This document shows, one piece after another, positions 32,574 to 42,027 of a DNA stretch of 64,000 nucleotides. The translations under genes were made by a program, and so were the position numbers. Below the pieces are notes generated by a model that was given only the letters and a program-made list of their open reading frames with translations, searched no databases and was not told the origin of the DNA. Positions within the stretch are counted from its first letter, which is position 1. Every line of letters begins with the position of its first letter. The DNA comes from Syntrophomonadaceae bacterium. Its GTDB lineage: Bacteria > Bacillota > Dethiobacteria > DTU022. The DNA lies in the NCBI GenBank assembly GCA_007121075.1, contig SKMK01000022.1, positions 1 to 64,000 on the forward strand. The letters are read 5' to 3'.

Positions 32574-34652
32574 TTAAGGAGCTTGCATTTTTGAAAAGTC
32601 AGCCAGCCGGTTAAATAGTTTTGTTACCCCTGACAGGAGATTTAAGCGGTTGGAGCGCAACTTTTCATTATCAACCATAACCATAACATGATCAAAAAAA
32701 CTGTCAATCGGTTTTTTCAAATCTCTCAGGACTGTCAGTTTATCAACAGGACCGGCGGCACCGTTAAATTTGGCTTCGGCTTCCCGCCACTGCTTATACA
32801 GTTCTTTTTCCGCCGCTTCTTCAAATAAGGATGAATCCGGCTCGCTGCCCGGTGCATTCCTGGCCAGGTTGGCAACCCTGTTGTAAGCTGCAATAACATC
32901 ATTCAAAAGCGGCCCTTGCTGCTGCTGATCCAGTACCGCAGCCCTGTTAAACAACCCGGTGACATTATTAAAAGGCACCGTCAGGACAGCCTCGATAACA
33001 TCACTGGCTAGACCCCGTTCCTGGAAAGCAAAGCGGATCCGCTGGAGCAGAAAATCCTGCAAATTTTGTTTAACCTGCTGTTCTTTTTCAGAATCTAATT
33101 CGATTTCACCGGAAAGGACGTCGAGGGCATGGCCAATATAACTGTTTAGCGCTAAATCCAGTTCCAGGTTTAACAGGATATTGACCGCTCCCTGGGCCTG
33201 CCTGCGCAACCCGTATGGATCCTGGGAACCGGTGGGCTGAATCCCGATTGCAAAACATCCAGCCAAGGTATCAAGCCGGTCGGCCAGGGAAACAAGGGCT
33301 GACTCGGTATAAGAGGGGAGCTCATCTCCCGGGTAACGGGGGAGGTAGTGTTCGTATATTCCCAAGGCCACTTCTTCCGATTCACCGCTGAGCCTGGCAT
33401 ATTCTCGGCCCATAACCCCCTGGAGTTCAGTAAACTCTTTGACCATGCTGGTAACCAGGTCGGCCTTGCAAAGGTGGGCAATACGCTGTGTTTTTTCAAT
33501 CTTTTCCGCCGCCAAATTAAGCTCATCTCCCAGCTTGCCGGCCAGGTTGACCAGGCGGGCCCTTTTTTGGTCAAGATTACCCAGTGATTCCAGGAAAATC
33601 ACGCTCTTCAACTGTTCCACGTAATTTTCCAGTGGTTCTTTGCGGTCTTCGTTAAAGAAGAACCGCCCGTCGGCAAGGCGGGCCTGAAGAACCTTTGCAT
33701 AGCCTTTTCGGATATTAGGATTAAACCGGTTATTGCTGATCCCAATAAAATAAGGGAGCAGCCGCCCGCTTTCTTTCTCAACAATTGGAAAATAACGTTG
33801 ATGGTTCTGCATGGAAGTTATAGGCACTTCCTGGGGAAGGTCCAGGTAGGCTTCGTCAAACCAACCATCGACGGCAACAGGGTATTCAACAAGGTAAGTA
33901 ACCTCTTCAAGGAGATCGTCGTCAACCAGAGCCACCCCGCCAATTTCTTCAGCTTTTTCTCTCAGCTGTTCCAGGATCATATCCCGGCGGCGATTATGAT
34001 CAAGAATAATATAGTTTTCCTCCAGGCATTCAAAAAAGTGTTCCACATTGCTTATTTCAAATGGGCCCGGAGCCAGAAAACGATGACCGTAGGTTATATT
34101 ATCCGCTTCCAGGCCGGCAAACCTAAATCGGGCCGGTTTATCGCCGTAAAGGGCCAGGAGCCAGCGGATCGGGCGTGCAAAGCGGACATCTTTGCTCTGC
34201 CAGTACATGGGTCTCGGGAAGGACAGTTTCCTTATTAACTGCGGCATCAGTTCCGAAAAAAGTTCTTCGGCCGGCCGGCCGGGAGTCTCTTTACGGGCCA
34301 TAACGTACCGGGCATTTTTAATTACTTCTTCTTCCACCTGTTCCATGGTAATCTCCTGGTTTTTCACAAACCCGTGCAGGGCCCTGGTTGGTTCGCCTTT
34401 TTCATCATAGGCCTTGTCCACGGGGGGACCCTTGATCTTTTCCACCAGGTCAGCCTGCTCGGAATCCAGATCTTTGATCAAAACAACCAGGCGGCGGGGA
34501 GTGGCAAAAGTTTTAATTTTTCCGTACCCGAGCCTGTTTTCCTCCAGGAGGGAAGCGGCACCCTGTTCCAACTGTTGCATGGCCCCCGGCAAAAACCGGG
34601 ACGGAATCTCTTCGCATCCGATCTCCATTAAAAAATCTCTGTTTACTGTCAC
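32574..34652 (-). CDS. glyS: Glycyl-tRNA synthetase beta subunit
   Basis: Protein of 692 residues, the usual length. It begins [18 protein letters not shown], has [12 protein letters not shown] and the HD-like and anticodon-binding regions ([33 protein letters not shown]) near the end. With the alpha subunit it forms the alpha2beta2 enzyme that charges tRNA-Gly. The start overlaps glyQ by 4 bases. The operon is controlled by the T-box upstream of glyQ. The gap to ppsR, 32364-32573, shows no gene. Confidence 0.97.
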   Translation of the reverse strand: MTVNRDFLMEIGCEEIPSRFLPGAMQQLEQGAASLLEENRLGYGKIKTFATPRRLVVLIKDLDSEQADLVEKIKGPPVDKAYDEKGEPTRALHGFVKNQEITMEQVEEEVIKNARYVMARKETPGRPAEELFSELMPQLIRKLSFPRPMYWQSKDVRFARPIRWLLALYGDKPARFRFAGLEADNITYGHRFLAPGPFEISNVEHFFECLEENYIILDHNRRRDMILEQLREKAEEIGGVALVDDDLLEEVTYLVEYPVAVDGWFDEAYLDLPQEVPITSMQNHQRYFPIVEKESGRLLPYFIGISNNRFNPNIRKGYAKVLQARLADGRFFFNEDRKEPLENYVEQLKSVIFLESLGNLDQKRARLVNLAGKLGDELNLAAEKIEKTQRIAHLCKADLVTSMVKEFTELQGVMGREYARLSGESEEVALGIYEHYLPRYPGDELPSYTESALVSLADRLDTLAGCFAIGIQPTGSQDPYGLRRQAQGAVNILLNLELDLALNSYIGHALDVLSGEIELDSEKEQQVKQNLQDFLLQRIRFAFQERGLASDVIEAVLTVPFNNVTGLFNRAAVLDQQQQGPLLNDVIAAYNRVANLARNAPGSEPDSSLFEEAAEKELYKQWREAEAKFNGAAGPVDKLTVLRDLKKPIDSFFDHVMVMVDNEKLRSNRLNLLSGVTKLFNRLADFSKMQAP

Positions 34653-35530
34653 TTAACTCCACCTCCAGCCATTAACGGGTATCCGGCAGCTTCACGCTGC
34701 TCCAGGTAACACTCGGCACAAAGCCTGGCCAGGGTCCGGACCCGGCCAATATAGGCGGCTCTTTCAGTAACGCTAATTGCCCCCCTGGCATCAAGGTTGT
34801 TGAAAGTATGCGAACACTTCAAAATGTAATCATAAGCCGGGTAGACCAGGTTCAATTCCAGCAGCCGCTTGGCCTCGGTTTCGTACAATCCAAACAGCTT
34901 AAATAACAGCTCCCGGTCGGCATAATCAAAACTGTAACTGGATTGTTCCCACTCCACTCTTTTATATACTTCACCGTAGGTAATGTTTCCGGTCCAGATC
35001 AGATCAAAAACGTTATCGCAATCCTGCAGGTACATGGCGATCCTTTCCAGCCCGTAGGTCAGCTCTACCGGAACTTCTTCCACATCATAACCACCTACCT
35101 GCTGAAAATAAGTGAACTGGGTAATTTCCATGCCATCCAGCCAGACTTCCCAACCCAGTCCCCAGGCGCCGAGGGTGGGGGCTTCCCAGTTGTCTTCTAC
35201 AAAACGGATATCATGCTCCAACGGGTCAAGCCCGAGGTAGGCCAGGCTGTCCAGGTACTGCTGTTGGATATCCGCCGGTGTGGGCTTAATTATGACCTGG
35301 TACTGCAAGTGCTGGTAGAGGCGGTTCGGGTTTTCGCCGTACCTGCCGTCCGCAGGCCTCCTGGACGGTTCCACATAAGCTACTGACCACGGCTCAGGCC
35401 CCAGCGATTTTAAAAAAGTTGCCGGGTTCATGGTTCCCGCCCCTTTTTCGACATCATAGGGCTGCCAGATCAGGCAGCCGCGTAGGGCCCAGTAATCCTG
35501 GAATTTGATCATCAGTGTCTGTAAGTTCAA
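34649..35530 (-). CDS. glyQ: Glycyl-tRNA synthetase alpha subunit
   Basis: Protein of 293 residues from TTG 35530, which has AAAGGAGG seven bases upstream and gives the family N-terminus ([17 protein letters not shown]). The longer frame to 35656 would run through the T-box terminator hairpin and is rejected. Conserved segments include [36 protein letters not shown] and [20 protein letters not shown]. It carries the catalytic class II core. The gene follows a complete T-box leader and is co-translated with glyS. Confidence 0.97.
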   Translation of the reverse strand: MNLQTLMIKFQDYWALRGCLIWQPYDVEKGAGTMNPATFLKSLGPEPWSVAYVEPSRRPADGRYGENPNRLYQHLQYQVIIKPTPADIQQQYLDSLAYLGLDPLEHDIRFVEDNWEAPTLGAWGLGWEVWLDGMEITQFTYFQQVGGYDVEEVPVELTYGLERIAMYLQDCDNVFDLIWTGNITYGEVYKRVEWEQSSYSFDYADRELLFKLFGLYETEAKRLLELNLVYPAYDYILKCSHTFNNLDARGAISVTERAAYIGRVRTLARLCAECYLEQREAAGYPLMAGGGVK

Positions 35531-35570
35531 AAAAATTCCTCCTTTATTTTGATTATGCTTACAGCATATA

Positions 35571-35796
35571 AACATCTCCCGCCCTGTGGCTTTCAAAAGC
35601 CATAGGGACGGGAGATGTTCCCGCGGTTCCACCCTACTTGGCCGTGCTTCCATCAAGACACGACCCGCTTAATTGGGGATTGGCTCAGGAACGCCATTCA
35701 CCGAATTTCCTGCCGGTCTCCCACCAACTCCGACTCGCTGCTAAAAAGGATTGATCCGGTTACTTCTTTCCATCTTCGCCGAATGCTTATTTGATT
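35571..35796 (-). promoter_or_regulatory. T-box riboswitch (glycyl, specifier GGC) of glyQS
   Basis: The conserved T-box AGGGTGGAACCGCGGG is read on the minus strand at 35620-35635. It is followed by a long terminator stem (35571-35619) whose arms are AACATCTCCC and GGGAGATGTT. Upstream, a Stem I region carries the specifier context GAATGGCG, giving codon GGC (35693-35695) for glycine. Uncharged tRNA-Gly would favour the antiterminator and switch on glyQ-glyS. Confidence 0.93.
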
Positions 35797-35802
35797 ATAA
35801 AG

Positions 35803-35831
35803 ATACTAACAACTGGCCACATCATTGTCAA
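35803..35831 (-). promoter_or_regulatory. Promoter of the glyQS T-box leader
   Basis: TTGACA (35826-35831), a 17-base spacer and TAGTAT (35803-35808) place the transcript start a few bases ahead of the T-box Stem I. A TATAAT further down (spacing 26) is not compatible with this -35. Confidence 0.65.
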
Positions 35832-35925
35832 GTCATAGTTGCCCTGCCACTTGCCCATGAACAGCGCTGCATTCCAAATAATATATAATGACAAAAATGA
35901 ACAAGCAGATTGTGATTAATCCAGA

Positions 35926-36393
35926 TTAGAATAACCCGACCAGGGTTTCAACGGCTTTATTAATGCTTTCGACACGCTTGCCTTCTGTCCAAAAGACAAT
36001 TTCCGCACCTTTAACCATCGCCCCTTTCGCTTCGCAGGCGGACTTTATTTTACCGACAGCCTGGGTCCCGCCGCTCCACTTTACAGGAATATGCTTGGTT
36101 ATAAAGCAGGCCACTTCTTTGCCGCGCAGCGATGGCAACTGATCCAGGTAAGTCCTCATGACCGGATTGAGATTAAATGCCTGAACCGGGGAGCCAAAGA
36201 TCACGGCATCATACTGAACCGGATCAGGTATGGCCGAAAGTTCGAATTGTCCCGGTTGGGCGGGCATTTTACCGTTAATAGTAATCTCTTCGATACTGGC
36301 CTGATGTCCTTTTTCTGCAAGTTTTTGCTGCAACAGGCCGGCGACTTTCCTGGTGTGCCCGGTCTGTGAGTAAATTATTATTCCGACCTTCAT
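35926..36393 (-). CDS. Flavodoxin-family protein
   Basis: Protein of 155 residues with the FMN phosphate-binding loop IYSQTGHTRKVA at the start, and the later aromatic-rich loop FGSPVQAFNLNPVM. It has the size of a flavodoxin or a stand-alone FMN-binding domain. It would carry single electrons or act as a small NADPH-dependent FMN reductase; partners are unknown. It lies between recO and the glyQS leader, 75 bases from recO, and is not part of the conserved Bacillota order, so it may be an insertion. Confidence 0.88.
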   Translation of the reverse strand: MKVGIIIYSQTGHTRKVAGLLQQKLAEKGHQASIEEITINGKMPAQPGQFELSAIPDPVQYDAVIFGSPVQAFNLNPVMRTYLDQLPSLRGKEVACFITKHIPVKWSGGTQAVGKIKSACEAKGAMVKGAEIVFWTEGKRVESINKAVETLVGLF

Positions 36394-36468
36394 TCCTGAT
36401 ATCCCCCTTTACCCAACGAGCCTTTGCTGTCGGTTCTTTAGCAGGTCTTCACCTGGCAGCCGCTTGAA

Positions 36469-37200
36469 TTACTCCTTCAACAGTCGCTTCGATTTCAATT
36501 CACCCAGGTCAAGATGATACGTAAAAAGACTGTTATTCATCCGGGCCAGTTCTTCTTTTTGCCGGACGCTCGGCCTGATCATGGCCACCTGCTGCAGCGG
36601 GATTTTCAGCAGGCGCCGGGCCAGGGCAATCGTGCCGCTGTCCAGGTTGACATAATCAGCAGAGCGGCACGCTAAGCATAACAGGCTGCCTTCCCTTGGG
36701 CTAAAACCGCCGGTATCTGAAGAGCCGCATCCCGCACAATGATGCAAGCCGGGACTGTATCCCAGGTAATGGGCCAGGTTAAGCTCAAAAGCCCTTAAAA
36801 CCAACACCCGATCACAATTTTTGCCCAAAAGGCGCCATCCTTCGAGCAGCAGCCGGTAAAGCTCCGGGCACGGCTCTTCTCCAACGACAAGGCGGTCGGT
36901 CAGTTCGGCCAGGTAAAGGCCGTAAGGATAAAGCTCCGGGTCTTCCCTAAACCACAAAAATCGTTCCAGGGGAAGCTGTCCGGTAACAATCGGCCAAGTT
37001 TTGCCCCGGTGAAAGGTGTATTCACCTCGGGTAAACAGGTCAATGCCTGCCGCCAGTTTGCTTTTCATTTTACGGGCGCCCCGGGCTACGGCTTCAAATT
37101 TCCCTCCTCCGCAGGTCAGCAGTGTAACCAGGCGGTCCGCTTCACCGAGGATCCGGGTCCGCAGCACAAGGCCTTCATCTTTAAAAATTCGGCTGGCCAT
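36469..37200 (-). CDS. recO: DNA repair protein RecO
   Basis: Protein of 243 residues from ATG 37200, with GGGGAG six bases upstream; the 18 extra residues of the longer frame are not RecO-like. The N-terminal OB fold begins FKDEGLVLRTRILGEADRLVT. A C4 zinc-finger region has CAGCG and CLAC. RecO loads RecA on SSB-coated DNA together with RecR. It follows era by 19 bases in the conserved order era-recO-glyQS. Confidence 0.95.
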   Translation of the reverse strand: MASRIFKDEGLVLRTRILGEADRLVTLLTCGGGKFEAVARGARKMKSKLAAGIDLFTRGEYTFHRGKTWPIVTGQLPLERFLWFREDPELYPYGLYLAELTDRLVVGEEPCPELYRLLLEGWRLLGKNCDRVLVLRAFELNLAHYLGYSPGLHHCAGCGSSDTGGFSPREGSLLCLACRSADYVNLDSGTIALARRLLKIPLQQVAMIRPSVRQKEELARMNNSLFTYHLDLGELKSKRLLKE

Positions 37201-37219
37201 TTTTTTCTCCCCAGTCCTT

Positions 37220-38107
37220 TTAATCGCTGTAACCCAGGCGGCGCAATTCCTCATCGCGATTGCGCCATTCCCGCTTCACTTTAACCCTCAGGTCAAGAAA
37301 AATATGCTGTCCGAATAGAGCCTCCAATTCCTGCCTGGCCCTGGTTCCGGCTTCCTTTAGCATGGCCCCGCCTTTACCAACAATTATTCCTACCTGGGAT
37401 TTTCTTTCCACGTATATTTCCGCCCAAATGTCAAGCAATTTGCCATCTTCCCTGGGCCTCATTTCTTCGATGACCACTGCTACGGAAAAGGGGATTTCCT
37501 GCCTGGTCAGGGCAATAAGCTTTTCCCGGATAATTTCTGCGGCAATAAAGCGTTCCGGTTGATCGGTAACCATATCCGGAGGATAGTACTGCGGCCCTTC
37601 CGAAAAATATAAAACGGTAGTTTCCACCAAAGACTCCAAATTATGACCATGAAGGGCAGAAACGGAAAAATGCTCTGTGAAAGGGCACAACCTCTGGTAT
37701 AGATCCCTGTAGGTGGCGCGCTTTTCCGGCGCTGCCAGGTCAGCCTTGTTCATGATTAAAAATACAGGGGTGACAGGATTTTGCAGGATCTCGGCGATGT
37801 AATGGTCTCCCCCGCCCGGCGGATAATGAGCTTCAACAATAAAGTAAATCAGATCCACCTCACGGATTGTATTGCGAGCTTTTTGGACCATCGCCGAGCC
37901 AAGCTTATGCCTGGGTTTGTGCATGCCGGGCGTATCTATAAAAATCAGTTGATCTTCGGGCCTGGTCAATACCGCCCTGATTTGATTCCTCGTGGTCTGG
38001 GGGCGTTCAGATATAATAGCCACTTTTTCTTTGACCAGGGCATTGAGCAAGGTCGATTTTCCGACATTAGGCCGGCCAATCAAGGCCACAAAACCCGAAC
38101 GGTGCAT
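37220..38107 (-). CDS. era: GTPase Era
   Basis: Protein of 295 residues from ATG 38107 (GAAGGGTT just upstream). The G1 loop is GRPNVGKST, the G2/G3 region has TTRNQ and DTPGMHKP, and NKAD is G4. The C-terminal KH domain contains GIIVGKGGAMLKEAGTRAR, which binds the 3' end of 16S rRNA. Era couples 30S assembly with growth control. The longer in-frame start at 38191 lies within the gap to cdd and is rejected. Confidence 0.97.
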   Translation of the reverse strand: MHRSGFVALIGRPNVGKSTLLNALVKEKVAIISERPQTTRNQIRAVLTRPEDQLIFIDTPGMHKPRHKLGSAMVQKARNTIREVDLIYFIVEAHYPPGGGDHYIAEILQNPVTPVFLIMNKADLAAPEKRATYRDLYQRLCPFTEHFSVSALHGHNLESLVETTVLYFSEGPQYYPPDMVTDQPERFIAAEIIREKLIALTRQEIPFSVAVVIEEMRPREDGKLLDIWAEIYVERKSQVGIIVGKGGAMLKEAGTRARQELEALFGQHIFLDLRVKVKREWRNRDEELRRLGYSD

Positions 38108-38210
38108 AGTTATAACCCTTCTTTTCTTTCTGCTGCTATCATGGATCAGGGTATCGCGAAATAATTTTACCACTGGAATGATGATCTGCAAGAGTAGTGA
38201 AGTCCGCCGT

Positions 38211-39038
38211 TTAATTGCCCGGCATGATCGTCTTCAAATCAAGGATCGGAGTCCCGTTGGCCAGATCCGCACCTCTCACCGTCAGGACGTTGTTATCCCT
38301 GTCAACCAGGTCTACCGTGGTCTGGGCAATGGAATTGGGTCTTAAAGGAGCCCGGCAGACAAAAACGCCGTAAACCTCGTTTCCCCGGCCCGTCCTCTTG
38401 CCTTTCAAAGTATAACCCCGGGCCCGGTGGAGGTATGATATAATATTTATTTTCTCTTCTTCCTCGATGCGGTAAAGACCTTCTTCAAATTCCGGAGCGA
38501 CGACAACCCTGGACAGCAGTTCTTTGTAATTGCCGGGAATATGATCGGGATCATTAAAATCATTGGCCACGTAACCGATTGGGTGAAAGGATACCGGTAT
38601 CCTCCAGCCTTCCACAGAATTAAACAAGCTCTCATCCACAGGATTATCAATCCACTTCCCATAACCAAAGGGGCTGGGGTATAAAACCTGCAGTGATTCC
38701 GTCAATACTTCATTCTCCAGGTTCCCCATAATTACTTCAACAGGGCCGGCCAATTCCCATAAAACCTGCCTGCAAGCTCCGCAGGGAGAAGGAGGCGGCG
38801 AACAATCGGCCACAACGGCAATTTTTTTAAAGGAATGGAAACCGGCATGGACTGCCGCCATGACAGCTGCCCTTTCAGCGCAAACAGTCATACCGGAAGA
38901 AGAATTTTCAACATTTGCCCCGGTTATAACCGCGCCTTCTTCAGTAAGCAGGGCGGCGCCGACCGAAAATCTGGAATAAGGGGCATAAGCCCTGATCCTG
39001 GCCGCCCGCGCCGTTGCCAGGAGTCTTTCACTTAACAT
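38211..39038 (-). CDS. Cytidine deaminase fused to a TrmO (TsaA) tRNA-methyltransferase-like domain
   Basis: Protein of 275 residues from ATG 39038, with AGGAGGT six bases upstream. Residues 1-130 are a full cytidine deaminase: NVENSSSGMTVCAERAAV (C53, E55) and SPCGACRQVL (C86, C89) give the zinc site. Residues 150-275 match TrmO/TsaA: PIGYVANDF, GVFVCRAPLRPNSIAQTTV and GTPILDLKTIMP. TrmO methylates the N6-threonylcarbamoyl group of t6A37 in tRNA using SAM. The deaminase half sits in its standard place between era and dgkA, so the second domain is an addition to it. No stop separates the two. Confidence 0.87.
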   Translation of the reverse strand: MLSERLLATARAARIRAYAPYSRFSVGAALLTEEGAVITGANVENSSSGMTVCAERAAVMAAVHAGFHSFKKIAVVADCSPPPSPCGACRQVLWELAGPVEVIMGNLENEVLTESLQVLYPSPFGYGKWIDNPVDESLFNSVEGWRIPVSFHPIGYVANDFNDPDHIPGNYKELLSRVVVAPEFEEGLYRIEEEEKINIISYLHRARGYTLKGKRTGRGNEVYGVFVCRAPLRPNSIAQTTVDLVDRDNNVLTVRGADLANGTPILDLKTIMPGN

Positions 39039-39049
39039 AACTCCACCTC

Positions 39050-39427
39050 CTAATAAAGCAGCAAAGCGTCCCTGAACAGTTCCAGCAGGGGCGGCCCAAG
39101 GATACAAAGGCCCACCACGACAGCAAACAAAGAGGTGAGCAGGACGGCCCCGGCGGCTATATCTTTTGCTTTATGGGCAAAAAGATTGCGCTCTGTAGTA
39201 AACAGGTCAATCGCCTGTTCAAGGGCGGTGTTAAGCACTTCTGTTATCATAACAGCCATAATTGCTGTGAGCAAAAAAAGCATTCCGGTAAGCGGTATAT
39301 TCAGGTAAAATGCCGTTAAAAGCACAATGGCGCCGATAACTGCATGTACAACCATATTGCGCTGGGTACAAAAGCAATGCCTCAGGCCTATACAGGCATT
39401 CTTGAGGCTGAAAAGTACCTTTTGCAT
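39050..39427 (-). CDS. dgkA: Diacylglycerol/undecaprenol kinase family protein
   Basis: Protein of 125 residues with three membrane spans and the DgkA motifs EVLNTALE (acidic metal-binding residues) and AHKAKDIAAGAVLL. In Bacillota this family mainly phosphorylates undecaprenol, so it recycles the lipid carrier for wall synthesis. The start has GGGGAG upstream. It lies 11 bases upstream of the deaminase fusion and 17 bases downstream of ybeY in a tight operon. Confidence 0.95.
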   Translation of the reverse strand: MQKVLFSLKNACIGLRHCFCTQRNMVVHAVIGAIVLLTAFYLNIPLTGMLFLLTAIMAVMITEVLNTALEQAIDLFTTERNLFAHKAKDIAAGAVLLTSLFAVVVGLCILGPPLLELFRDALLLY

Positions 39428-39444
39428 CCTGCTCCCCCGCCTGC

Positions 39445-39903
39445 CTAAAAGTCAAATCGTTCGATTATTTCTCGCTCTTTATTTTGCATCAGCTGCTTTT
39501 CTTCTTCCTCTTCGTGATCGTATCCAAGAAGATGAAGCAGGCCATGAACGGCAAGAAGGATAATTTCTCTTTCCAGGCTGTGCCCGGCATCTAGTGCCTG
39601 CTCGCGGCCCCTGTCCACCGAGATGTAAATATCTCCCACGGCAAATTCCTTATCACCGGCACTGTCTGCCCTGTCAGGTTCAAGAAAAGAGAATGAGAGT
39701 ACATCAGTGGGGACATCTTTATGCCGGTACTGTTTATTAAGCGACCTTATATACCGATCATCAACCAGGATCAAACCAACCTCGCCGCCGGAAAGGTCAT
39801 ATTCTTCCAGGATCCGCTCAACTTTTGCTGTAAGCGCACCAGTCAAGAGCTTGGATAATTGATAATCTTCATTCAGGCAGTTAATATATAAGCCCACTTC
39901 CAA
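39445..39903 (-). CDS. ybeY: Endoribonuclease YbeY
   Basis: Protein of 152 residues with the zinc-binding HGLLHLLGYDH motif (H120, H124, H130) and TDVLSFSF in the fold. YbeY takes part in 16S rRNA 3'-end maturation and late 30S quality control. Start is TTG at 39903 with a GGGAG site. It is 18 bases from the pgpH stop, in the standard phoH-pgpH-ybeY-dgkA-cdd-era order. Confidence 0.96.
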   Translation of the reverse strand: MEVGLYINCLNEDYQLSKLLTGALTAKVERILEEYDLSGGEVGLILVDDRYIRSLNKQYRHKDVPTDVLSFSFLEPDRADSAGDKEFAVGDIYISVDRGREQALDAGHSLEREIILLAVHGLLHLLGYDHEEEEEKQLMQNKEREIIERFDF

Positions 39904-39921
39904 ACGGCGCTCCCTTCATGC

Positions 39922-42027
39922 TTAAGCTCCGCTTTCCAGTTCCGCTTTTAGGGTTTTCTCCGGGTACTCTACCCGCTGATGATAGATCCCCGACATAATA
40001 TAAATAAAAGATTCGGCAATCTGATCCAGCTCTTTCAGGGTCAAATCGGATTGATCCAGCTGGCCGTCTTCAAGTTTATCCTTGATCATCCGCCGGGCCA
40101 TCGTTTCCACCCTGCTGCTGGAAGGCTTATTAAGGGAACGGACTCCCGCTTCGACAGCATCGGCCAGCATAACAATCGCCGCCTCCTTGGATTGCGGTTT
40201 CGGCCCTTCATAGCGGAATTTGTCCATAGATACTTTTTCCTGGGTGCCGCTTTCCAGGGCCTTCTGATAAAAGAATGAAACCATGCTGCTGCCATGATGC
40301 TGGGCCACGATCTCGAGAATCGGTTCCGGCAGACGGTGTTTCCTGCCAATCTCCAACCCGTCCTTGGGATGGGAACTGATCACCAGGGAACTTAAATTTG
40401 GCGTAAGCCTTGTATGGGGGTTATCTCCCGATAACTGGTTTTCCGAAAAAAAATAGGGCCTTTTAAGTTTGCCGATATCATGATAATAGGCACCCACCCT
40501 GGTCAGCAGGGCATCGGCATTAACTGTTTCCGCAGCCGATTCGGCCAGGTTGGACACCATCATGCTGTGATAATAGGTGCCCGGTGCTTTTAAAAGCATT
40601 TCTTTCAAGAGCGGATGGTTGGGGTTTGATAATTCCAGCAAAGTAATGGCCGTGGTAACCCCGAAGAAACTTTCCAGGTACGGCAGTAAACCAATAGCGA
40701 CAACAGATGAGAAAATGCCGCTTCCAATTCCGGCCATCATGCTGTAACTGAAGCTAATCAAAGAGTCATATTCCAGGCTGACATTGCCGAAAAAAAGGTA
40801 GGTGGATATGATAACAAAGGCATTGGTCACAGCTACAAAGAACCCGGCCCGGGCCAGATCACTTCTCTGGCTCAGCCTGGTAACGGCATATATTGAAACA
40901 AGGCCTCCGGTCAGGGCAACCGTCATATATGAAAAGTTACCCCCGGTAATCAGGCCCACAGTCAGGACAAGGACCAGGTTAATAATCAGGGCCAGTTTGT
41001 AACCAAACATTACTGTAATCAGGATCACTCCGATAGCCACCGGGATCAGGTATCCGGAAAAATAGTTGGCCGCTACGCAGAACAGAAGGGTAATCAAAAA
41101 TACTATCCCCATCAACATGAGAAGCCTGGGGCTGACAAACACTTCCTTGGCAAAAATGGACATATAAATGCCCACCAGCACAAATACGATCACAAGAAGC
41201 AGAAATAGACCGATATAGGCGGGGTAATCAGCCCTATGCCCCCTGATCAGGCCCAGATCTTCCAGCTGGGAATACTGGTGCCCGGAAACCGGCTCGCCTT
41301 CGCTGACAATAAGGGTATCGCGCATAATAATAACCGGTTCTACTTCTTCACGGGCCCGTTCTCTTGCCTCTTCCGTCGCTTCTTCATTATAAAATTGGTT
41401 GACCTCAACCAGGGGGTTCACCAGGATTTCAGCAGCCCTCTTCAAACCGGGACTGGAAGGGTAAAGGGCTATTTCCTGGGTAAGCCTTCTTCTGGCTGCT
41501 TCAACTTCGTTTTCTTTGATGCCATTTTCAAATACTTCCCTGACTGAATTATTCAACCTTTCCTGCAGATCCCTCAGGTTACCCTCACTGGTGAGCAAGG
41601 ATGCCGCTGTATCATCCGCCACTTCCTCGGGCAAGAGGTCCTGAATCATCTCCACCTTGTCTTCAGTTTCCAGTTCATCGTTCATGTCGTTAATCTCCAC
41701 GACTTGATCAAAAAATCGATCTATCTCCGCCAGGGTTCCTTCCAAAACCAGGGGATGGTAGTCGTAAACTTCGGACACGTTTTCGGCCGCTTCCTCGCGC
41801 AGCTGCTCAGTAGCATATGAATCCTCAGCATCGCGGGGAGCATAAATAGTCCTGGGGCTGGGCCTACCAACCGATATATCCAGGCGTGCCGGCATGCTGA
41901 CTACAACCAGAATTAAGTAGACAGTAAAAAAGAGGACAGCAACCAGGACAAGTTTTTGCAGTCGGACATTGTCTTTAAATGACACAGACCGGTCAAAAAT
42001 ATCACTGAGCCTTGTTTTCTTTTTCAT
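39922..42027 (-). CDS. pgpH: 7TM-HD family c-di-AMP phosphodiesterase-type protein PgpH
   Basis: Protein of 701 residues. An N-terminal membrane span at about 25-50 is followed by a large extracellular 7TMR-HD domain (to about 265) and seven spans (about 270-450). The cytoplasmic HD domain has YHSMMVSNLAESAAE and RVGAYYHDIGKLKRP, then SSHPKDG and the late HHG. PgpH proteins hydrolyse the second messenger c-di-AMP. The ATG at 42027 lies inside the end of phoH (26-base overlap), so translation is coupled to that gene. Confidence 0.95.
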   Translation of the reverse strand: MKKKTRLSDIFDRSVSFKDNVRLQKLVLVAVLFFTVYLILVVVSMPARLDISVGRPSPRTIYAPRDAEDSYATEQLREEAAENVSEVYDYHPLVLEGTLAEIDRFFDQVVEINDMNDELETEDKVEMIQDLLPEEVADDTAASLLTSEGNLRDLQERLNNSVREVFENGIKENEVEAARRRLTQEIALYPSSPGLKRAAEILVNPLVEVNQFYNEEATEEARERAREEVEPVIIMRDTLIVSEGEPVSGHQYSQLEDLGLIRGHRADYPAYIGLFLLLVIVFVLVGIYMSIFAKEVFVSPRLLMLMGIVFLITLLFCVAANYFSGYLIPVAIGVILITVMFGYKLALIINLVLVLTVGLITGGNFSYMTVALTGGLVSIYAVTRLSQRSDLARAGFFVAVTNAFVIISTYLFFGNVSLEYDSLISFSYSMMAGIGSGIFSSVVAIGLLPYLESFFGVTTAITLLELSNPNHPLLKEMLLKAPGTYYHSMMVSNLAESAAETVNADALLTRVGAYYHDIGKLKRPYFFSENQLSGDNPHTRLTPNLSSLVISSHPKDGLEIGRKHRLPEPILEIVAQHHGSSMVSFFYQKALESGTQEKVSMDKFRYEGPKPQSKEAAIVMLADAVEAGVRSLNKPSSSRVETMARRMIKDKLEDGQLDQSDLTLKELDQIAESFIYIMSGIYHQRVEYPEKTLKAELESGA

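Noticed and set aside
34649-35656. Longer glyQ start at 35656
   Set aside because: The extension is translated from the T-box hairpin and lacks similarity to GlyQ; TTG 35530 has a strong ribosome site.
35796-35802. TATAAT near the glyQS leader as the -10
   Set aside because: Its spacing of 26 bases from TTGACA does not fit; TAGTAT at 17 bases is used instead.
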